DNA from: Halococcus thailandensis JCM 13552
GTDB taxonomy: Archaea; Halobacteriota; Halobacteria; Halobacteriales; Halococcaceae
Assembly (NCBI RefSeq): GCF_000336715.1
Contig: NZ_AOMF01000174.1
Coordinates: forward strand, 197,480 to 261,479
Reading direction: 5' to 3'
DNA: 64,000 nucleotides
Positions within the stretch are counted from its first letter, which is position 1. Each line of letters starts with the position of its first letter. The notes beneath the pieces were generated by a model. That model saw only the letters and a program-made list of their open reading frames with translations. It had not been told where the DNA came from and did not search any database. The translations under genes and the position numbers were made by a program. This document shows positions 24,372 to 33,595 of the stretch, piece by piece.

Positions 24372-25562
24372 ATGGCCAGAACGGACCTCGCCCGTGCGGA
24401 TGCGGTCGAGCAACTACTCGACCACCGCTCCAGGGCACTCGACAGCCTTCCCGGCGAACCCGTCTCCTTCGACGCGCTCGCCGGCCGCACACTCGCCGAG
24501 GACGTGCGCGCTCCGACCGCCGTGCCGCCGCACGACTACGCGACGATGGACGGGTTCGCGATCGCCACCGACGACGAGTCGCCGGCGGTCGTCGCGGAGG
24601 TGTTCCCCGAAGACGAGCCACCGACGCTCGACGAGGGGGAAGCCGCCCGTATCGCCACCGGCGCGCCGTTACCCATTCGGACCGATGCCGTGCTGAAAGT
24701 CGAGGACGCGACCGTCGAAAACGAGCAGGTTTCGGGCCCACAGCTCGCCCCGGGGACGAACGTCTCGCCACGCGGCGGGACGGCGCGGGCGGGCGAGACG
24801 CTGTTCGAGGCCGGCACGCGACTCGCTGCCCGACACGCAGCGCTCCTGCGCGACGTCGGCATCGAGTCCGTGACCGTCCACGAACGGTTTTCGGTGGGTA
24901 TCGTGGCGACCGGCACCGAGATCCACGAAGGTCGCCAGCCCGACCGCGATTCGGATTTCCTCGCCGGACTCATTCGGGAATGGGGCCACGAGCCGACGAT
25001 CCGCGAGAGCGTGCCCGACGACTCCGGGGCCGTGCGCCGCGCCATCGAGAACGCCGCCGCGACCCACGACGTGGTTCTCACGACCGGTGGGACGAGCGTC
25101 GGGAGCGCCGATCACGTCGCCACAGTGCTCGAAGCCCACGACCCGCTGTTCGAGAGCGTGCGCCTCCAGCCCGGCAGGCCGGTGCTGGCGGCGGTCGTCG
25201 ACGATGCGCTCGTCGTCGGATTGCCGGGCAAACCGCTCGCGGCCCACACCGCCGCCGTGCTCGTCGCCCGGCCGTTCTTCACCGGCCAGTGGCGACTACC
25301 ATCGGTCACCGCCGGGCTGACCAGTGCCGTCGAGATCCCCGACGACGAGCGCGAGTACGCGGTGCCGGTCGTCCTCGACGGAAACGAGGCCATCCCGCTC
25401 GGCCACGCCGATTCGTCGCTGCCGATCTACGACGAGCGGTTCGCACCGGGGCTCGTTTCCGCCAATACGAGGACCACGACCGCGGACGGGATCGTCCTCG
25501 CCGAGCACTCGCTCGACGCCGGCCAGCCGGTCGCGGTCGTTCCGTATCGGGTGCTCGCATGA
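24372..25562 (+). CDS. moeA: Molybdopterin molybdenumtransferase MoeA
   Basis: A 396-residue MoeA that inserts molybdate into adenylated molybdopterin. Blocks visible: HDYATMDGFAI with the conserved Asp, IATGAPLP, GIVATGTEI, TTGGTSVG and GLPGKP of the MPT-binding domain, plus the C-terminal beta domain ending in VAVVPYRVLA. The family start MARTDLARADAVEQL at 24372 lies about 27 nt after an AATATG-like TATA element. It overlaps the next gene by 4 nt (ATGA), so the two are coupled, as expected for molybdenum-cofactor genes. Confidence 0.94.
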   Translation: MARTDLARADAVEQLLDHRSRALDSLPGEPVSFDALAGRTLAEDVRAPTAVPPHDYATMDGFAIATDDESPAVVAEVFPEDEPPTLDEGEAARIATGAPLPIRTDAVLKVEDATVENEQVSGPQLAPGTNVSPRGGTARAGETLFEAGTRLAARHAALLRDVGIESVTVHERFSVGIVATGTEIHEGRQPDRDSDFLAGLIREWGHEPTIRESVPDDSGAVRRAIENAAATHDVVLTTGGTSVGSADHVATVLEAHDPLFESVRLQPGRPVLAAVVDDALVVGLPGKPLAAHTAAVLVARPFFTGQWRLPSVTAGLTSAVEIPDDEREYAVPVVLDGNEAIPLGHADSSLPIYDERFAPGLVSANTRTTTADGIVLAEHSLDAGQPVAVVPYRVLA

Positions 25563-26206
25563 GCGAGGAGCTCCGCCACATCGATCCGAACACGATCCAC
25601 GAATCGATTTCGGAGCGAGCAGGCCACGAGCCGCCCGTCGTCGGCGTGCTGCTCGCCGCGGGCGGAAGTAGCCGTTTCGGCGAGCGGAACAAACTCCTCG
25701 CCGAAATCGACGGGGAACCGCTCGTCCGCCGCGCCGCCCGCACGCTGCTCGATTCCCGGGTGTCGCGCGTCGTCGCCGTCCTCGGCCACCAGTCGAGTGC
25801 CGTCCGCGACGCGCTCGCCGACTTCGACGTCGCGTTCGTCGCGAACGACGCCTACAAGCAGGGACTGTCGACTTCCGTCGAGCGCGGCGCGCGTGCAGCT
25901 GCCGACAGCGACGCGGATGCCGCGATCTTCCTTCCTGGCGACATGCCGTTCGTCGAGAGCGCGACCGTCAATCTGCTCGTCGACTGCTTCGCCGGCGGCG
26001 TCGCCGATGCCGTGGCCGCCGCCTACGATGGCCAGCGCGGTAATCCGGTGCTGTTCGGGGCCGACCATTTCGACGCGCTGTGCGCGGTCGATGGCGACGT
26101 CGGTGGCAGAGATATCCTGCTCGATGACGGCGTGCTGCTCGAAACCGACGACGTGGGCGTCGTCACGGATATCGATACGCAGGACGATCTCGAACGCGTC
26201 CGGTGA
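25559..26206 (+). CDS. MobA/MocA-type nucleotidyltransferase
   Basis: A 215-residue nucleotidyltransferase with the signature GVLLAAGGSSRFGERNKLL near residue 27-45, the acidic GDMPF block near 135, and the RGNPVLFG motif that binds the pterin or nucleotide. In the same operon as moeA, it is most likely a molybdenum cofactor cytidylyl- or guanylyltransferase (MocA/MobA). Sequence alone does not decide between CTP and GTP. The MocA-like length and the RGNPV motif favour cytidylylation. The start overlaps the moeA stop by 4 nt. It converges with thiQ. Confidence 0.88.
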   Translation: MSEELRHIDPNTIHESISERAGHEPPVVGVLLAAGGSSRFGERNKLLAEIDGEPLVRRAARTLLDSRVSRVVAVLGHQSSAVRDALADFDVAFVANDAYKQGLSTSVERGARAAADSDADAAIFLPGDMPFVESATVNLLVDCFAGGVADAVAAAYDGQRGNPVLFGADHFDALCAVDGDVGGRDILLDDGVLLETDDVGVVTDIDTQDDLERVR

Positions 26207-26222
26207 ACCGTGTTCGGGAAAT

Positions 26223-27323
26223 TCAGCGCCCGCTATCGGACAACAGATGGATGTCGCTCGCAGCGACGGTCAGCGTCACGGTCCCTTCGGGCGGTTCCCG
26301 GCTATCGGTCTTGACGAGCAGCGACCGGTCGTTCCACGAGCAGTGGACCCGGTAGGCGTCGCCGAGGAACTCGCGATGCTCGACGGTCGCCGTCAGCGTC
26401 GTCGCGTTCGAGACCATCTCGCTCTCGCCGAGCGAGAGTACTTCTGGTCGTACACAGAGCGCCACGGGATCGCCGGTATCGACCGTGGCGCTCTCGGGGA
26501 GCGTGATCGGGGTGCCGTCGACGGTCGTACGCGGCGGGGCCGATTCTGTCACCTCGCCATCGAGGAGGTTGTTCTCGCCGACGAACTCCGCGACGAACCG
26601 AGAGCGGGGTTCCCGATAGACGGTTTCCGGCGGGGCGACCTGTTCGATGCGTCCTCCGCTGACGACGGCGACGCGATCGCTGATGGCGAGCGCCTCGCTC
26701 TGGTCGTGCGTCACGTAGATCGTGGTGATCCCGAGCTCCTGTTGGATCTCCCGGATCGTCACCCGGAGGCGCTCGCGGAGGCGGGCGTCGAGCGCCGACA
26801 GTGGCTCGTCGAGCAGGAGGACGTCGGGACCGGGCGCGAGCGCCCGTGCGAGCGCGATGCGCTGCTGCTGCCCACCCGAGAGCTGTTCCGGTTCGCGTTC
26901 GCCCATCCCCGCCATATCGACGAGCGAGAGCAGTTCGTCGACGCGCTCGTCGTCGGTGACGTTGCCAGGCGGGTCGCGAAAGCGGAGCCCGTAGGCGACG
27001 TTCTCGCGGACCGTCATGTGGGGAAAGAGCGCGTAATGCTGGAAGACGACGCCGACGTCGCGCCGTTCGGGAGCGAGGTCCGTGACGCGCCGACCGTCGA
27101 TGTGGACCTCGCCAGCGGCCGGTTCCTCGAAGCCGGCGATGGCTCGAAGGGTGGTGGTCTTTCCGCAACCCGATGGCCCGACGAGCGTGAAGAACTCGCC
27201 CTCGTCGACCGACAGCGAGACGTCTTCGAGGGCGGTGACGCCACCGAAATCGACGGTGATGTCGTCGAGCGCCACGCCGGCGTCCGCTGTGGTGCGGTCG
27301 CGGTCGGGGATCGTGTCGCTCAC
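26223..27323 (-). CDS. thiQ: Thiamine-type ABC transporter, ATP-binding protein ThiQ-like
   Basis: A 366-residue ATPase of the PotA/FbpC/ThiQ group. Walker A GPSGCGKT is at 49-56, Q-loop VVFQHYALFPHM near 90, signature LSGGQQQRIALARAL near 145, Walker B DVLLLDEPLSALD near 170, and the His loop YVTHDQSEAL. A C-terminal TOBE-like domain (about 240-366) extends it, as in archaeal MalK/PotA-type subunits, whereas E. coli ThiQ is shorter. The start is a GTG at 27321-27323, overlapping the permease stop by 4 nt. Thiamine specificity is taken from the partner binding protein. Confidence 0.85.
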   Translation of the reverse strand: MSDTIPDRDRTTADAGVALDDITVDFGGVTALEDVSLSVDEGEFFTLVGPSGCGKTTTLRAIAGFEEPAAGEVHIDGRRVTDLAPERRDVGVVFQHYALFPHMTVRENVAYGLRFRDPPGNVTDDERVDELLSLVDMAGMGEREPEQLSGGQQQRIALARALAPGPDVLLLDEPLSALDARLRERLRVTIREIQQELGITTIYVTHDQSEALAISDRVAVVSGGRIEQVAPPETVYREPRSRFVAEFVGENNLLDGEVTESAPPRTTVDGTPITLPESATVDTGDPVALCVRPEVLSLGESEMVSNATTLTATVEHREFLGDAYRVHCSWNDRSLLVKTDSREPPEGTVTLTVAASDIHLLSDSGR

Positions 27324-29107
27324 GGCTCCCACCGCCCGCCGAGGCGCTCGATGACGAGGAAGCTCGCGGCCGTCACCAGCAGGAGGACGGTACCCATCGC
27401 GGTCGCTGGTCCGAGACTCGGCCCGAGCGACCGATTGCCGATGTACCGTTCGAGCGCGACAGGCATCGTGTAGCTCTCGACGCCCTCGGCGAGTAAAACC
27501 GTCGTATCGAACTCGCCGATCGAGATGGCGAAGGCGAACGCGCCGCCGGCGAGCACTGCCGTCCACACGAGCGGGAGTTCGACGTCGAGCAGGGTCCGAA
27601 ATCGGCTCGCGCCGAGCGAGCGTGCCGAATCGACGAGCTGTGAGTCGATGCCGGCGAGCGCCGGGGTGACGTTGCGCGTCACGAACGGGTAGGCCGCGAC
27701 CGCGTGCGCGACGACGATGGCGAGCGCGCCGCCGGCGGTGAACCGATAGCCGGCGACCGTCGTCCCGAAGACGAGCGTCTGGAGCAGTCCGAGACCGACG
27801 ACGACGCCGCTGACCGCCAGCGGCGCGCTCATCAGCGTCTCCGCCAGCCGCGAGCCGGTCCCGCCGCGGGTCGCCATCACCGAGACGACGATCCCCATCG
27901 GCACCGCGAGCGCGAGCGTGCCGACGCCGAAGGCCAGCGAGTTCGCGATCGCCGGCAACGGTTTCGTCGTGCCGGCCGCCGTCGTCGCCTGCTGGTCGAG
28001 CAGGAACTCGTAGTACGCACTCGTCAGTCCGTTCGGGCCGGTGACGCTCTCGACGACCATGCTCACGAGCGGGCCGACGAACAGGACGAGGATTCCGACG
28101 CCGTAGACCGCGAGCCCGATCCGAACCGGATCACGAAGGGTCTTCCAGCCGACCGCGAGTGCACGCCGCGGGAGCGTCGTGCCGCCGCTCGCGGTCGTCT
28201 GTCGCGCCTCGTATCGGAGATAGAGATAGGTGAGCGCGAGCGAGAGCACCGTCTCGATGGTGCCGAGCGTCGCAGCCTCGGCGAGTTCGAGGTCCTGAAC
28301 GCGCGCGTAGAGCCAGACCTCGACGGTGGCGAGGCGCAGCCCGCCGAGTGCGAGCACGATCGGAAAGGAGAGAAAGGTGAAGACGAACGTGAGTAGCGCG
28401 GCGGTCAACAGTGCGGGGAGCAGTTGTGGCACCACGATGTCGCGAAAGGCCCGAAACGGACCGGCACCGAGCGCCCGAGCGGTCTCGACGCGCCGGGCAT
28501 CGACCCCTTCCCAGGCGGTCGTCACGAGCCGCGTCACGAGCGGTGCGTTGTAGAACGCGTGTGCGAGCACGATGATTTCGAGCGTGAACAGCAGGTTCAC
28601 CTGCCCGAGCCCGAGCGCACCCAACACGTCGTTGAGTAGCCCGTTCTGGCCGAACATGGCGAGGAAGCCGACCGCGACCATGATCGACGGCAGCACGAAC
28701 GGGAGGATGGTGAGCGAGCGGAGCGTCCGTCGGCCACGGAACTCGAAGCGCGCGAGCAGATACGCCCCTGGCAGCCCGACGACGACGCTCGCCAGCGTCG
28801 AGAGGAACGCCTGGAAGGCGGTGAAGCCGAACAGCCCGAACTCGACCGACGGGAAGCCGGCTCGGATCCAGTCGAGCACGCCGGCCGGGATCGAGAGCGG
28901 TGCGGTGAACAGGTAGTGGGCGACACCGGTGTAGAAGGGATCGCCGAGCACGTCGACCAGCGGCGCGGCCGTCAGCGAGCCGGCACGGACGACCGCCTCG
29001 CGGAGCACACTCAGGACGGGATAGTAGAAGACGAGCGCCAGGATCGCGACGGTGAGGACGAACGCGGTCGGGACGGCGAGTCGCTCGCTCCAGCGCCGCG
29101 CGTTCAC
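27320..29107 (-). CDS. thiP: Thiamine-type ABC transporter, fused permease ThiP-like
   Basis: A 595-residue fused dimer permease with two homologous halves of six helices each. The EAA loop motifs are ARALGAGPFRAFRDIVVPQLLPAL in the first half and ARSLGASRFRTLLDVELPLV in the second. The two-halves-in-one layout is that of ThiP (and FbpB-type) permeases. The start is a GTG at 29105-29107 that overlaps the binding-protein stop by 4 nt. An in-frame Met 12 codons upstream would run deep into that gene. It forms the membrane channel for the ThiB-like receptor. Confidence 0.87.
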   Translation of the reverse strand: MNARRWSERLAVPTAFVLTVAILALVFYYPVLSVLREAVVRAGSLTAAPLVDVLGDPFYTGVAHYLFTAPLSIPAGVLDWIRAGFPSVEFGLFGFTAFQAFLSTLASVVVGLPGAYLLARFEFRGRRTLRSLTILPFVLPSIMVAVGFLAMFGQNGLLNDVLGALGLGQVNLLFTLEIIVLAHAFYNAPLVTRLVTTAWEGVDARRVETARALGAGPFRAFRDIVVPQLLPALLTAALLTFVFTFLSFPIVLALGGLRLATVEVWLYARVQDLELAEAATLGTIETVLSLALTYLYLRYEARQTTASGGTTLPRRALAVGWKTLRDPVRIGLAVYGVGILVLFVGPLVSMVVESVTGPNGLTSAYYEFLLDQQATTAAGTTKPLPAIANSLAFGVGTLALAVPMGIVVSVMATRGGTGSRLAETLMSAPLAVSGVVVGLGLLQTLVFGTTVAGYRFTAGGALAIVVAHAVAAYPFVTRNVTPALAGIDSQLVDSARSLGASRFRTLLDVELPLVWTAVLAGGAFAFAISIGEFDTTVLLAEGVESYTMPVALERYIGNRSLGPSLGPATAMGTVLLLVTAASFLVIERLGGRWEP

Positions 29108-30249
29108 CCGCTCGCGACCAGCCGCGACCACTCCTCGACCCACGACTCGACCGAGCCGGCGAGTTCGTCGTAGGAGTGCGTCACCGTCTCGGGCGGTTCC
29201 TTGGCGTACTTATCGAACTCCTCGCTCGGCGTGACGTCCTTCACGGCCGGGAACTGGACGTTCTTGACCGCGATCTTCGACTGCGCCTCTTCCGTGAGCA
29301 CGAACTCCATGAACGTCCGGGCGAGCTGTGGGTTGTTCGCGCTCTCGAACAGCGCCATCGTCTCGGGGTTCGCGTAGCCCTGATCGTTGAGGAAGCCGAG
29401 CTGGTGTTTCGCCATATCGACGTCGGGGCCGTGGTAGTAGACCTGATCGGTCGAGTACGAGACCACCATCGGCGCTTCGCCGTCCGAGTAGGCCTGATAG
29501 GCCGGCTCCCAGTCCGAGAGTACCTTCACGCCGTTGCCGACGAGCTGCTCCCAGTAGTCGAGATAGTTCTCCTCGCCCTTGGCGATGATCGACCAGAGCA
29601 GGAACGCCCGCCCGGGATCGGACTGCTGGGCGTTTTCGGTGATGAGGTCGCCCTCGTAGCGCGATTCGAGCAGCGAGTCGAACGTCTTCGGCTCCTCGAC
29701 CTCGTTCTCGTTGTAGACCAGCGAGATGTAACCCGTGTCGTACGGCACGGCGCGCTTTTTCGGATCGATACGCAGCGGCTTCTTCAGCCCGTCGGCACCG
29801 TCGAGGCTCCCCCCAATCGACTGGAAGAGCGGCTTGTCGAGTTTCTTCCGTGCCCGGACGAGCTCCGCCGTGTTCAGTCCGACGTAGAGATCGGCGTCGA
29901 TCGGCGCGCCCTGTTTGGCCCGCTGGACGTACTGATTGACGCCGTTCTCCGGCGTGAGGAACTCGACGGTCGTTCCCGAATTCTCCTCCTCGAAGGCGGA
30001 TTTGAGCCAGTTGCCCGCCGTGTCCTCACCGGTGAACGACGAGTAGGTCGCGACCCGCAGCGTGCCGCCGGACGACGCGCTACCGGTCGTCGCCGTGCTG
30101 TCGGCTCCCGTGCCGGTGGTCTCGGTTCCATTGCTCGAACCGTTCGCCCCGGAACCGTTGTCACCCTCGCCCGCACCCGTACAGCCCGCCAGCATCGCCA
30201 GCCCGGCGACACCCGCACTCGACCGTCGAAGGAACTGCCGTCTATCCAT
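29104..30249 (-). CDS. thiB: Thiamine-binding lipoprotein ThiB-like (ABC substrate-binding protein)
   Basis: A 381-residue lipoprotein. The N-terminus MDRRQFLRRSSAGVAGLAM carries a twin-arginine signal and is followed by the lipobox LAGC (Cys23) and a Gly/Ser/Thr-rich linker. The mature part resembles E. coli ThiB from the first strand (TLRVATYSSF) to the tail (SWVEEWSRL), with LSDWEPAYQAY and GEAPMVVSYSTDQ corresponding to ThiB blocks. This assigns the operon to thiamine or a close analogue (thiamine precursors, TMP, TPP). It sits first in the operon thiB-thiP-thiQ. A TTTTAATT-like TATA box is visible near 30280 on the minus strand. Confidence 0.85.
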   Translation of the reverse strand: MDRRQFLRRSSAGVAGLAMLAGCTGAGEGDNGSGANGSSNGTETTGTGADSTATTGSASSGGTLRVATYSSFTGEDTAGNWLKSAFEEENSGTTVEFLTPENGVNQYVQRAKQGAPIDADLYVGLNTAELVRARKKLDKPLFQSIGGSLDGADGLKKPLRIDPKKRAVPYDTGYISLVYNENEVEEPKTFDSLLESRYEGDLITENAQQSDPGRAFLLWSIIAKGEENYLDYWEQLVGNGVKVLSDWEPAYQAYSDGEAPMVVSYSTDQVYYHGPDVDMAKHQLGFLNDQGYANPETMALFESANNPQLARTFMEFVLTEEAQSKIAVKNVQFPAVKDVTPSEEFDKYAKEPPETVTHSYDELAGSVESWVEEWSRLVASG

Positions 30250-30348
30250 TACCGGGTGGTTTCACGGAGTGGCAATTAAAACTGTCGTCACGGCTCGCCG
30301 GCGCGTGACGGAGTGATGACGGGAAACGCGGCTCCAGAAAACCGGCGA

Positions 30349-31038
30349 TCAGTCGGCGGCCAGTTCGTCCGTCGAGCGCTCGTCGTCGGCCCGCACCCGT
30401 ACTTCGGCGGCGATCTCGGCCGGCAGCGAGACGGTCTCGTCCTCGCCCTCCGGCGCGACGGTGAGCATGCCGAACGGTGCGACCTCGCGGACGGTGAGAC
30501 GGGTGCCGGGTGTGATGCCGGCGTCGGCGAGATAAGAGAGCACCTCGGGATCGCTGTCGGCGACCTGGGCGACGACGAGCGTCTCGCCCGCCGCGTACTC
30601 GGTGAGCGGTTCGTCGTCGGCCTCGGTCGGTTCGAGGTCCTCGGTCGGGATCGGCGCGCCGTGGGGATCGGCGCTGGGGTCGCCGAGACTCGCCGCGAGT
30701 TCGGTTTCGAGGCGCTCGCTGATGTGGTGTTCGAGCCGGTCGGCCTCCTCGTGAACCTCCGCCCAGTCGTAGTTCAGCTGTTCGGCGAGAAACAGTTCGA
30801 GCAGGCGGTGGTGGCGGATCGTTTCGAGCGCGACGAGTTCGCCGTCCTCGGTGAGATGGACACCCTTGTACTCCTCGCGATCGACGAGTCCGTGGCCTTC
30901 GAGGCGCTTCATCGTCGCGGTCACTGTCGGGGCCGTCACGTCGAGCGCCTCGGCGATGGTCGAGGTGGCGACCGGCTCCTCGCCCTCGCGGAGCTGGTAG
31001 ATCGCTTTGAGATAGTCCTCGGCCTTCGAACTCGGCAT
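30349..31038 (-). CDS. DtxR/MntR-family metal-dependent regulator
   Basis: A 229-residue iron- or manganese-dependent regulator. The N-terminal winged HTH (MPSSKAEDYLKAIYQL, then TIAEALDVTAPTVTATMKRL) is followed by the dimerisation domain (VHEEADRLEHHISERLE) with conserved Glu and His metal ligands. A FeoA/SH3-like C-terminal domain (ITPGTRLTVREVAPFGM) and an acidic tail complete it. The likely role is repression of metal-uptake genes under metal sufficiency. A minus-strand TATA-like GTTTAGTAG near 31058-31066 suggests a leaderless transcript. It is same-strand with and downstream of the TFB gene but has its own promoter. Confidence 0.93.
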   Translation of the reverse strand: MPSSKAEDYLKAIYQLREGEEPVATSTIAEALDVTAPTVTATMKRLEGHGLVDREEYKGVHLTEDGELVALETIRHHRLLELFLAEQLNYDWAEVHEEADRLEHHISERLETELAASLGDPSADPHGAPIPTEDLEPTEADDEPLTEYAAGETLVVAQVADSDPEVLSYLADAGITPGTRLTVREVAPFGMLTVAPEGEDETVSLPAEIAAEVRVRADDERSTDELAAD

Positions 31039-31089
31039 ATCGAAACGTTGCTGCCGCGCTACTAAACGGTTGCTGTCGTCGCGGTCCGG

Positions 31090-32157
31090 TTAGAGGGCCG
31101 CCGCGGACTGTCCGGTCCCGTCCTCGGCGACCTCCATCAGCTCGTGATAGCGGTTTCTGATGGTTACGTTGCTGACCTCGGCGACCTCGCTGACCTCGTC
31201 CTGGGTGAGCTTGCGGTTGGTGAGGATGCCGGCGGCGTAGAGCGCCGCGCCGGCCAGCCCGACGGGGCTCTTGCCGCTGTGGACGGCCTGTCGTTCGGCC
31301 GTTTCGAGCAGGTCGCGCGCACGGCGTTCGGTCTCCTCGCTCACGTCGAGATCGGAGGCGAACCGCGAAACGTACTGTTCGGGGTTCGGCGGGCCGATCT
31401 CCAGATCGAGCTCCTGGTTGATGTAGCGGTAGGCGCGCTTGAACTCCATCTCGTCGACCCGCGAGACCGCCCCGACCTCCTCGACGCTGCGGGGCAGTCC
31501 CATCTGGCGGATGCCCGCGTAGAGCGCGGCGGTCGAGACGCCCTCGATCGATCGTCCGGGCAGGAGATCCTCCGAGAGTGCGCGGCGGTAGATGACCGAC
31601 GCGGTCTCGCGGACGTCCTTCGGGACGCCGAGCGCGCTGGCCATGCGCTCGATCTCGCCGAGCGCCTGCTTCAGGTTCCGCTCTTTGGAGTCACGCGTGC
31701 GGAAACGTTCGTCCCAGGTGCGCAGGCGCTGCATCCGCTGGCGCTTGCGTGCGCTCAGCGTGTTGCCGTAGGCGTCCTTGTTCTGCCAGCCGATCTGGCT
31801 CGACAGCCCCTTGTCGTGCATCATCTTGGTCGTGGGTGCGCCGGTGCGCTTCTTCCGGTCGCGTTCGGCGCTGTCGAAGGCGCGCCACTCGGGGCCGTGG
31901 TCGATCTCGTCGGTCGAGACCACGAGCCCGCACTCCGTACAGGTGGTCTCGCCGTGAGTCTCGTCCTCGACCAGTCGGCCGCCGCACTCGGGACAGACTC
32001 GCTCGGACTCGTCCGTCTTGGCGTCCTCGGTGGTTCGTTCGTCCTGTTCGCTCGGTTCTCGCTGTCGGATGTGGGTAGTGCCTTCCAATATCGGGTGGGT
32101 GAGCGCGTGCTCGGATGGGTAGTTGACCGTCGGTACAACAGGTCGGTGTTCACCCAT
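31090..32157 (-). CDS. Transcription initiation factor B (TFB)
   Basis: A 355-residue archaeal TFIIB. The zinc ribbon CPECGG-x(~16)-CTECGL lies near residues 55-76. The B-reader region with the finger loop (WRAFDSAER) and two cyclin-fold repeats follow (EIERMASALGVP, and the second repeat ending near EVAEVSNVTIRNRYHELM). It binds the TBP-TATA complex and recruits RNA polymerase. Haloarchaea have several TFBs, and which paralogue this is cannot be told. The N-terminus (MGEHRPVVPTVNYP) is unusually long before the ribbon. A minus-strand TTTAAG (32176-32181) about 22 nt upstream supports this start. Confidence 0.96.
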   Translation of the reverse strand: MGEHRPVVPTVNYPSEHALTHPILEGTTHIRQREPSEQDERTTEDAKTDESERVCPECGGRLVEDETHGETTCTECGLVVSTDEIDHGPEWRAFDSAERDRKKRTGAPTTKMMHDKGLSSQIGWQNKDAYGNTLSARKRQRMQRLRTWDERFRTRDSKERNLKQALGEIERMASALGVPKDVRETASVIYRRALSEDLLPGRSIEGVSTAALYAGIRQMGLPRSVEEVGAVSRVDEMEFKRAYRYINQELDLEIGPPNPEQYVSRFASDLDVSEETERRARDLLETAERQAVHSGKSPVGLAGAALYAAGILTNRKLTQDEVSEVAEVSNVTIRNRYHELMEVAEDGTGQSAAAL

Positions 32158-32271
32158 AGGTAAGGGATGGAGACACTTAAACTCCGCGGATAAACACGCC
32201 GGTAAACCTCGGCGGAGCGTCGCTCAGCGACCCGATTCGCCCGTGTTCGCCGACGGGAAAGATTGATAGTC

Positions 32272-32285
32272 AGTAGGCAACTACT
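32272..32285. promoter_or_regulatory. Short inverted repeat upstream of P450 gene
   Basis: AGTAG-GCAA-CTACT at 32272-32285 is a perfect 5-bp inverted repeat, 8 nt before the P450 ATG and in the same space as the divergent TFB promoter. It may be an operator or a hairpin in the mRNA. Evidence is the symmetry only. Confidence 0.3.
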
Positions 32286-32292
32286 AACAGCT

Positions 32293-33510
32293 ATGAGTTC
32301 CGCCGACCCGCAGGGACTGCAGGCGTTTCCCGAAGCGCTCGCCGACCGCGACGCGTGGCTCGAACCGTTCGACTGGTATCGCGAGATGCGCGACGACTCA
32401 CCCGTCCGATACGACGCTTCGCGCGGCTCCTGGGACGTCTTCCGCCACGCCGACGTCAAACGCGTCATCAGCGACGACGAGGCATTCTCGGTGAACCCGC
32501 GCACGGCGAGCGATTTCGAGGGACTGAGCGGCGAGGGCGAGGGGCTGATCCTGGACACGATGTTGTTCCAGGATCCGCCGCGTCACGACGAGCTCCGCGC
32601 GGTCGTCGACGACGCCTTCAGCCCGCGGACGGTCGCCGAAATGGAGCCGCGCCTGCGTGACCTGATGCGCGAGCTTCTGGACGACGCGCTCGCGGCCAAC
32701 GACGGCGAGATGGACCTCGTCGAGGAGATCTCTTACCCGTTTCCGGTCATCGTCATCGCCGAACTCCTGGGGGTTCCCGCCGAGGATCGTGCGCAGTTCA
32801 AGGAGTGGTCGGACTCGCTCGTCGCAGCCGCGAGCGACGAGGAGATCGCCGAGCGCCAGCAGCAGAGCCAGCAGGAGATGGCGATGTACTTCCTCGACCA
32901 GCTTCAGCAGCGCCGCGAGGAGCCCCGCGACGACCTCCTCTCGACGATCGCGACCGCCGAGCTCGACGACGGAAGCAAGCTGCCCCAGGAAGAGGCGCTC
33001 GGGATGTGTATGTTGCTACTCATCGCCGGCAACATCACTACCACGAATCTCATCACGAACGCCGTGCGCTGTTTCGGCAATCAGGGCGTCCTTTCCGAAC
33101 TCGCCGGCGACGACAACGCCATCGGGCCGGCGATCGAGGAAGCGCTGCGCTACCGCGCGCCCGTCCAGGCGATGACGCGCATCGCGCGCAGCGACGTGAA
33201 TCTCGGCGACGCGACGATCGAGGAAGGTGATCGCGTGGTGGCGTGGCTCGGCTCGGCCAACCGCGACGAGCGCGCCTTCGACGACGCCGACGAGTTCGTC
33301 GTCGATCGCGCGCCGACGGGCCATCTCGGCTTCGGTCACGGCACCCACTACTGTCTCGGCGCGCCGCTGGCCCGTCTCGAAGCCCGAGTCGCCCTCTCGG
33401 AGCTGCTCTCGCTCGACGGGCTGGCGCTCGCCGATGCCGATCTCTCGCCGACGCGGAGCTCGTTCATCTACGGCGTCGAGTCGCTGCCGATCCGTTACGA
33501 CGGGCGCTGA
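32293..33510 (+). CDS. Cytochrome P450
   Basis: A 405-residue bacterial-type (class I) P450. The heme-binding signature FGHGTHYCLGAPLARLEA (Cys near residue 355) is intact, as is the K-helix ExxR (EALRYRAP). The I-helix reads IAGNITTTNLITN: the Gly and Thr pair are present, but the usual acidic residue before Thr is Ile. Length is normal. Redox partners are not nearby, so the substrate and electron donor are unknown. Start ATG at 32293. Divergent from TFB, with 135 bp between the starts. Confidence 0.93.
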   Translation: MSSADPQGLQAFPEALADRDAWLEPFDWYREMRDDSPVRYDASRGSWDVFRHADVKRVISDDEAFSVNPRTASDFEGLSGEGEGLILDTMLFQDPPRHDELRAVVDDAFSPRTVAEMEPRLRDLMRELLDDALAANDGEMDLVEEISYPFPVIVIAELLGVPAEDRAQFKEWSDSLVAAASDEEIAERQQQSQQEMAMYFLDQLQQRREEPRDDLLSTIATAELDDGSKLPQEEALGMCMLLLIAGNITTTNLITNAVRCFGNQGVLSELAGDDNAIGPAIEEALRYRAPVQAMTRIARSDVNLGDATIEEGDRVVAWLGSANRDERAFDDADEFVVDRAPTGHLGFGHGTHYCLGAPLARLEARVALSELLSLDGLALADADLSPTRSSFIYGVESLPIRYDGR

Positions 33511-33595
33511 GGCGGGCTGTCACGGCCATCACGCCGGCTGCCGATCGTCCGTGACGACCCGAACGCTCTTATGAAAGTGTGCCCTACCGAGGCCA

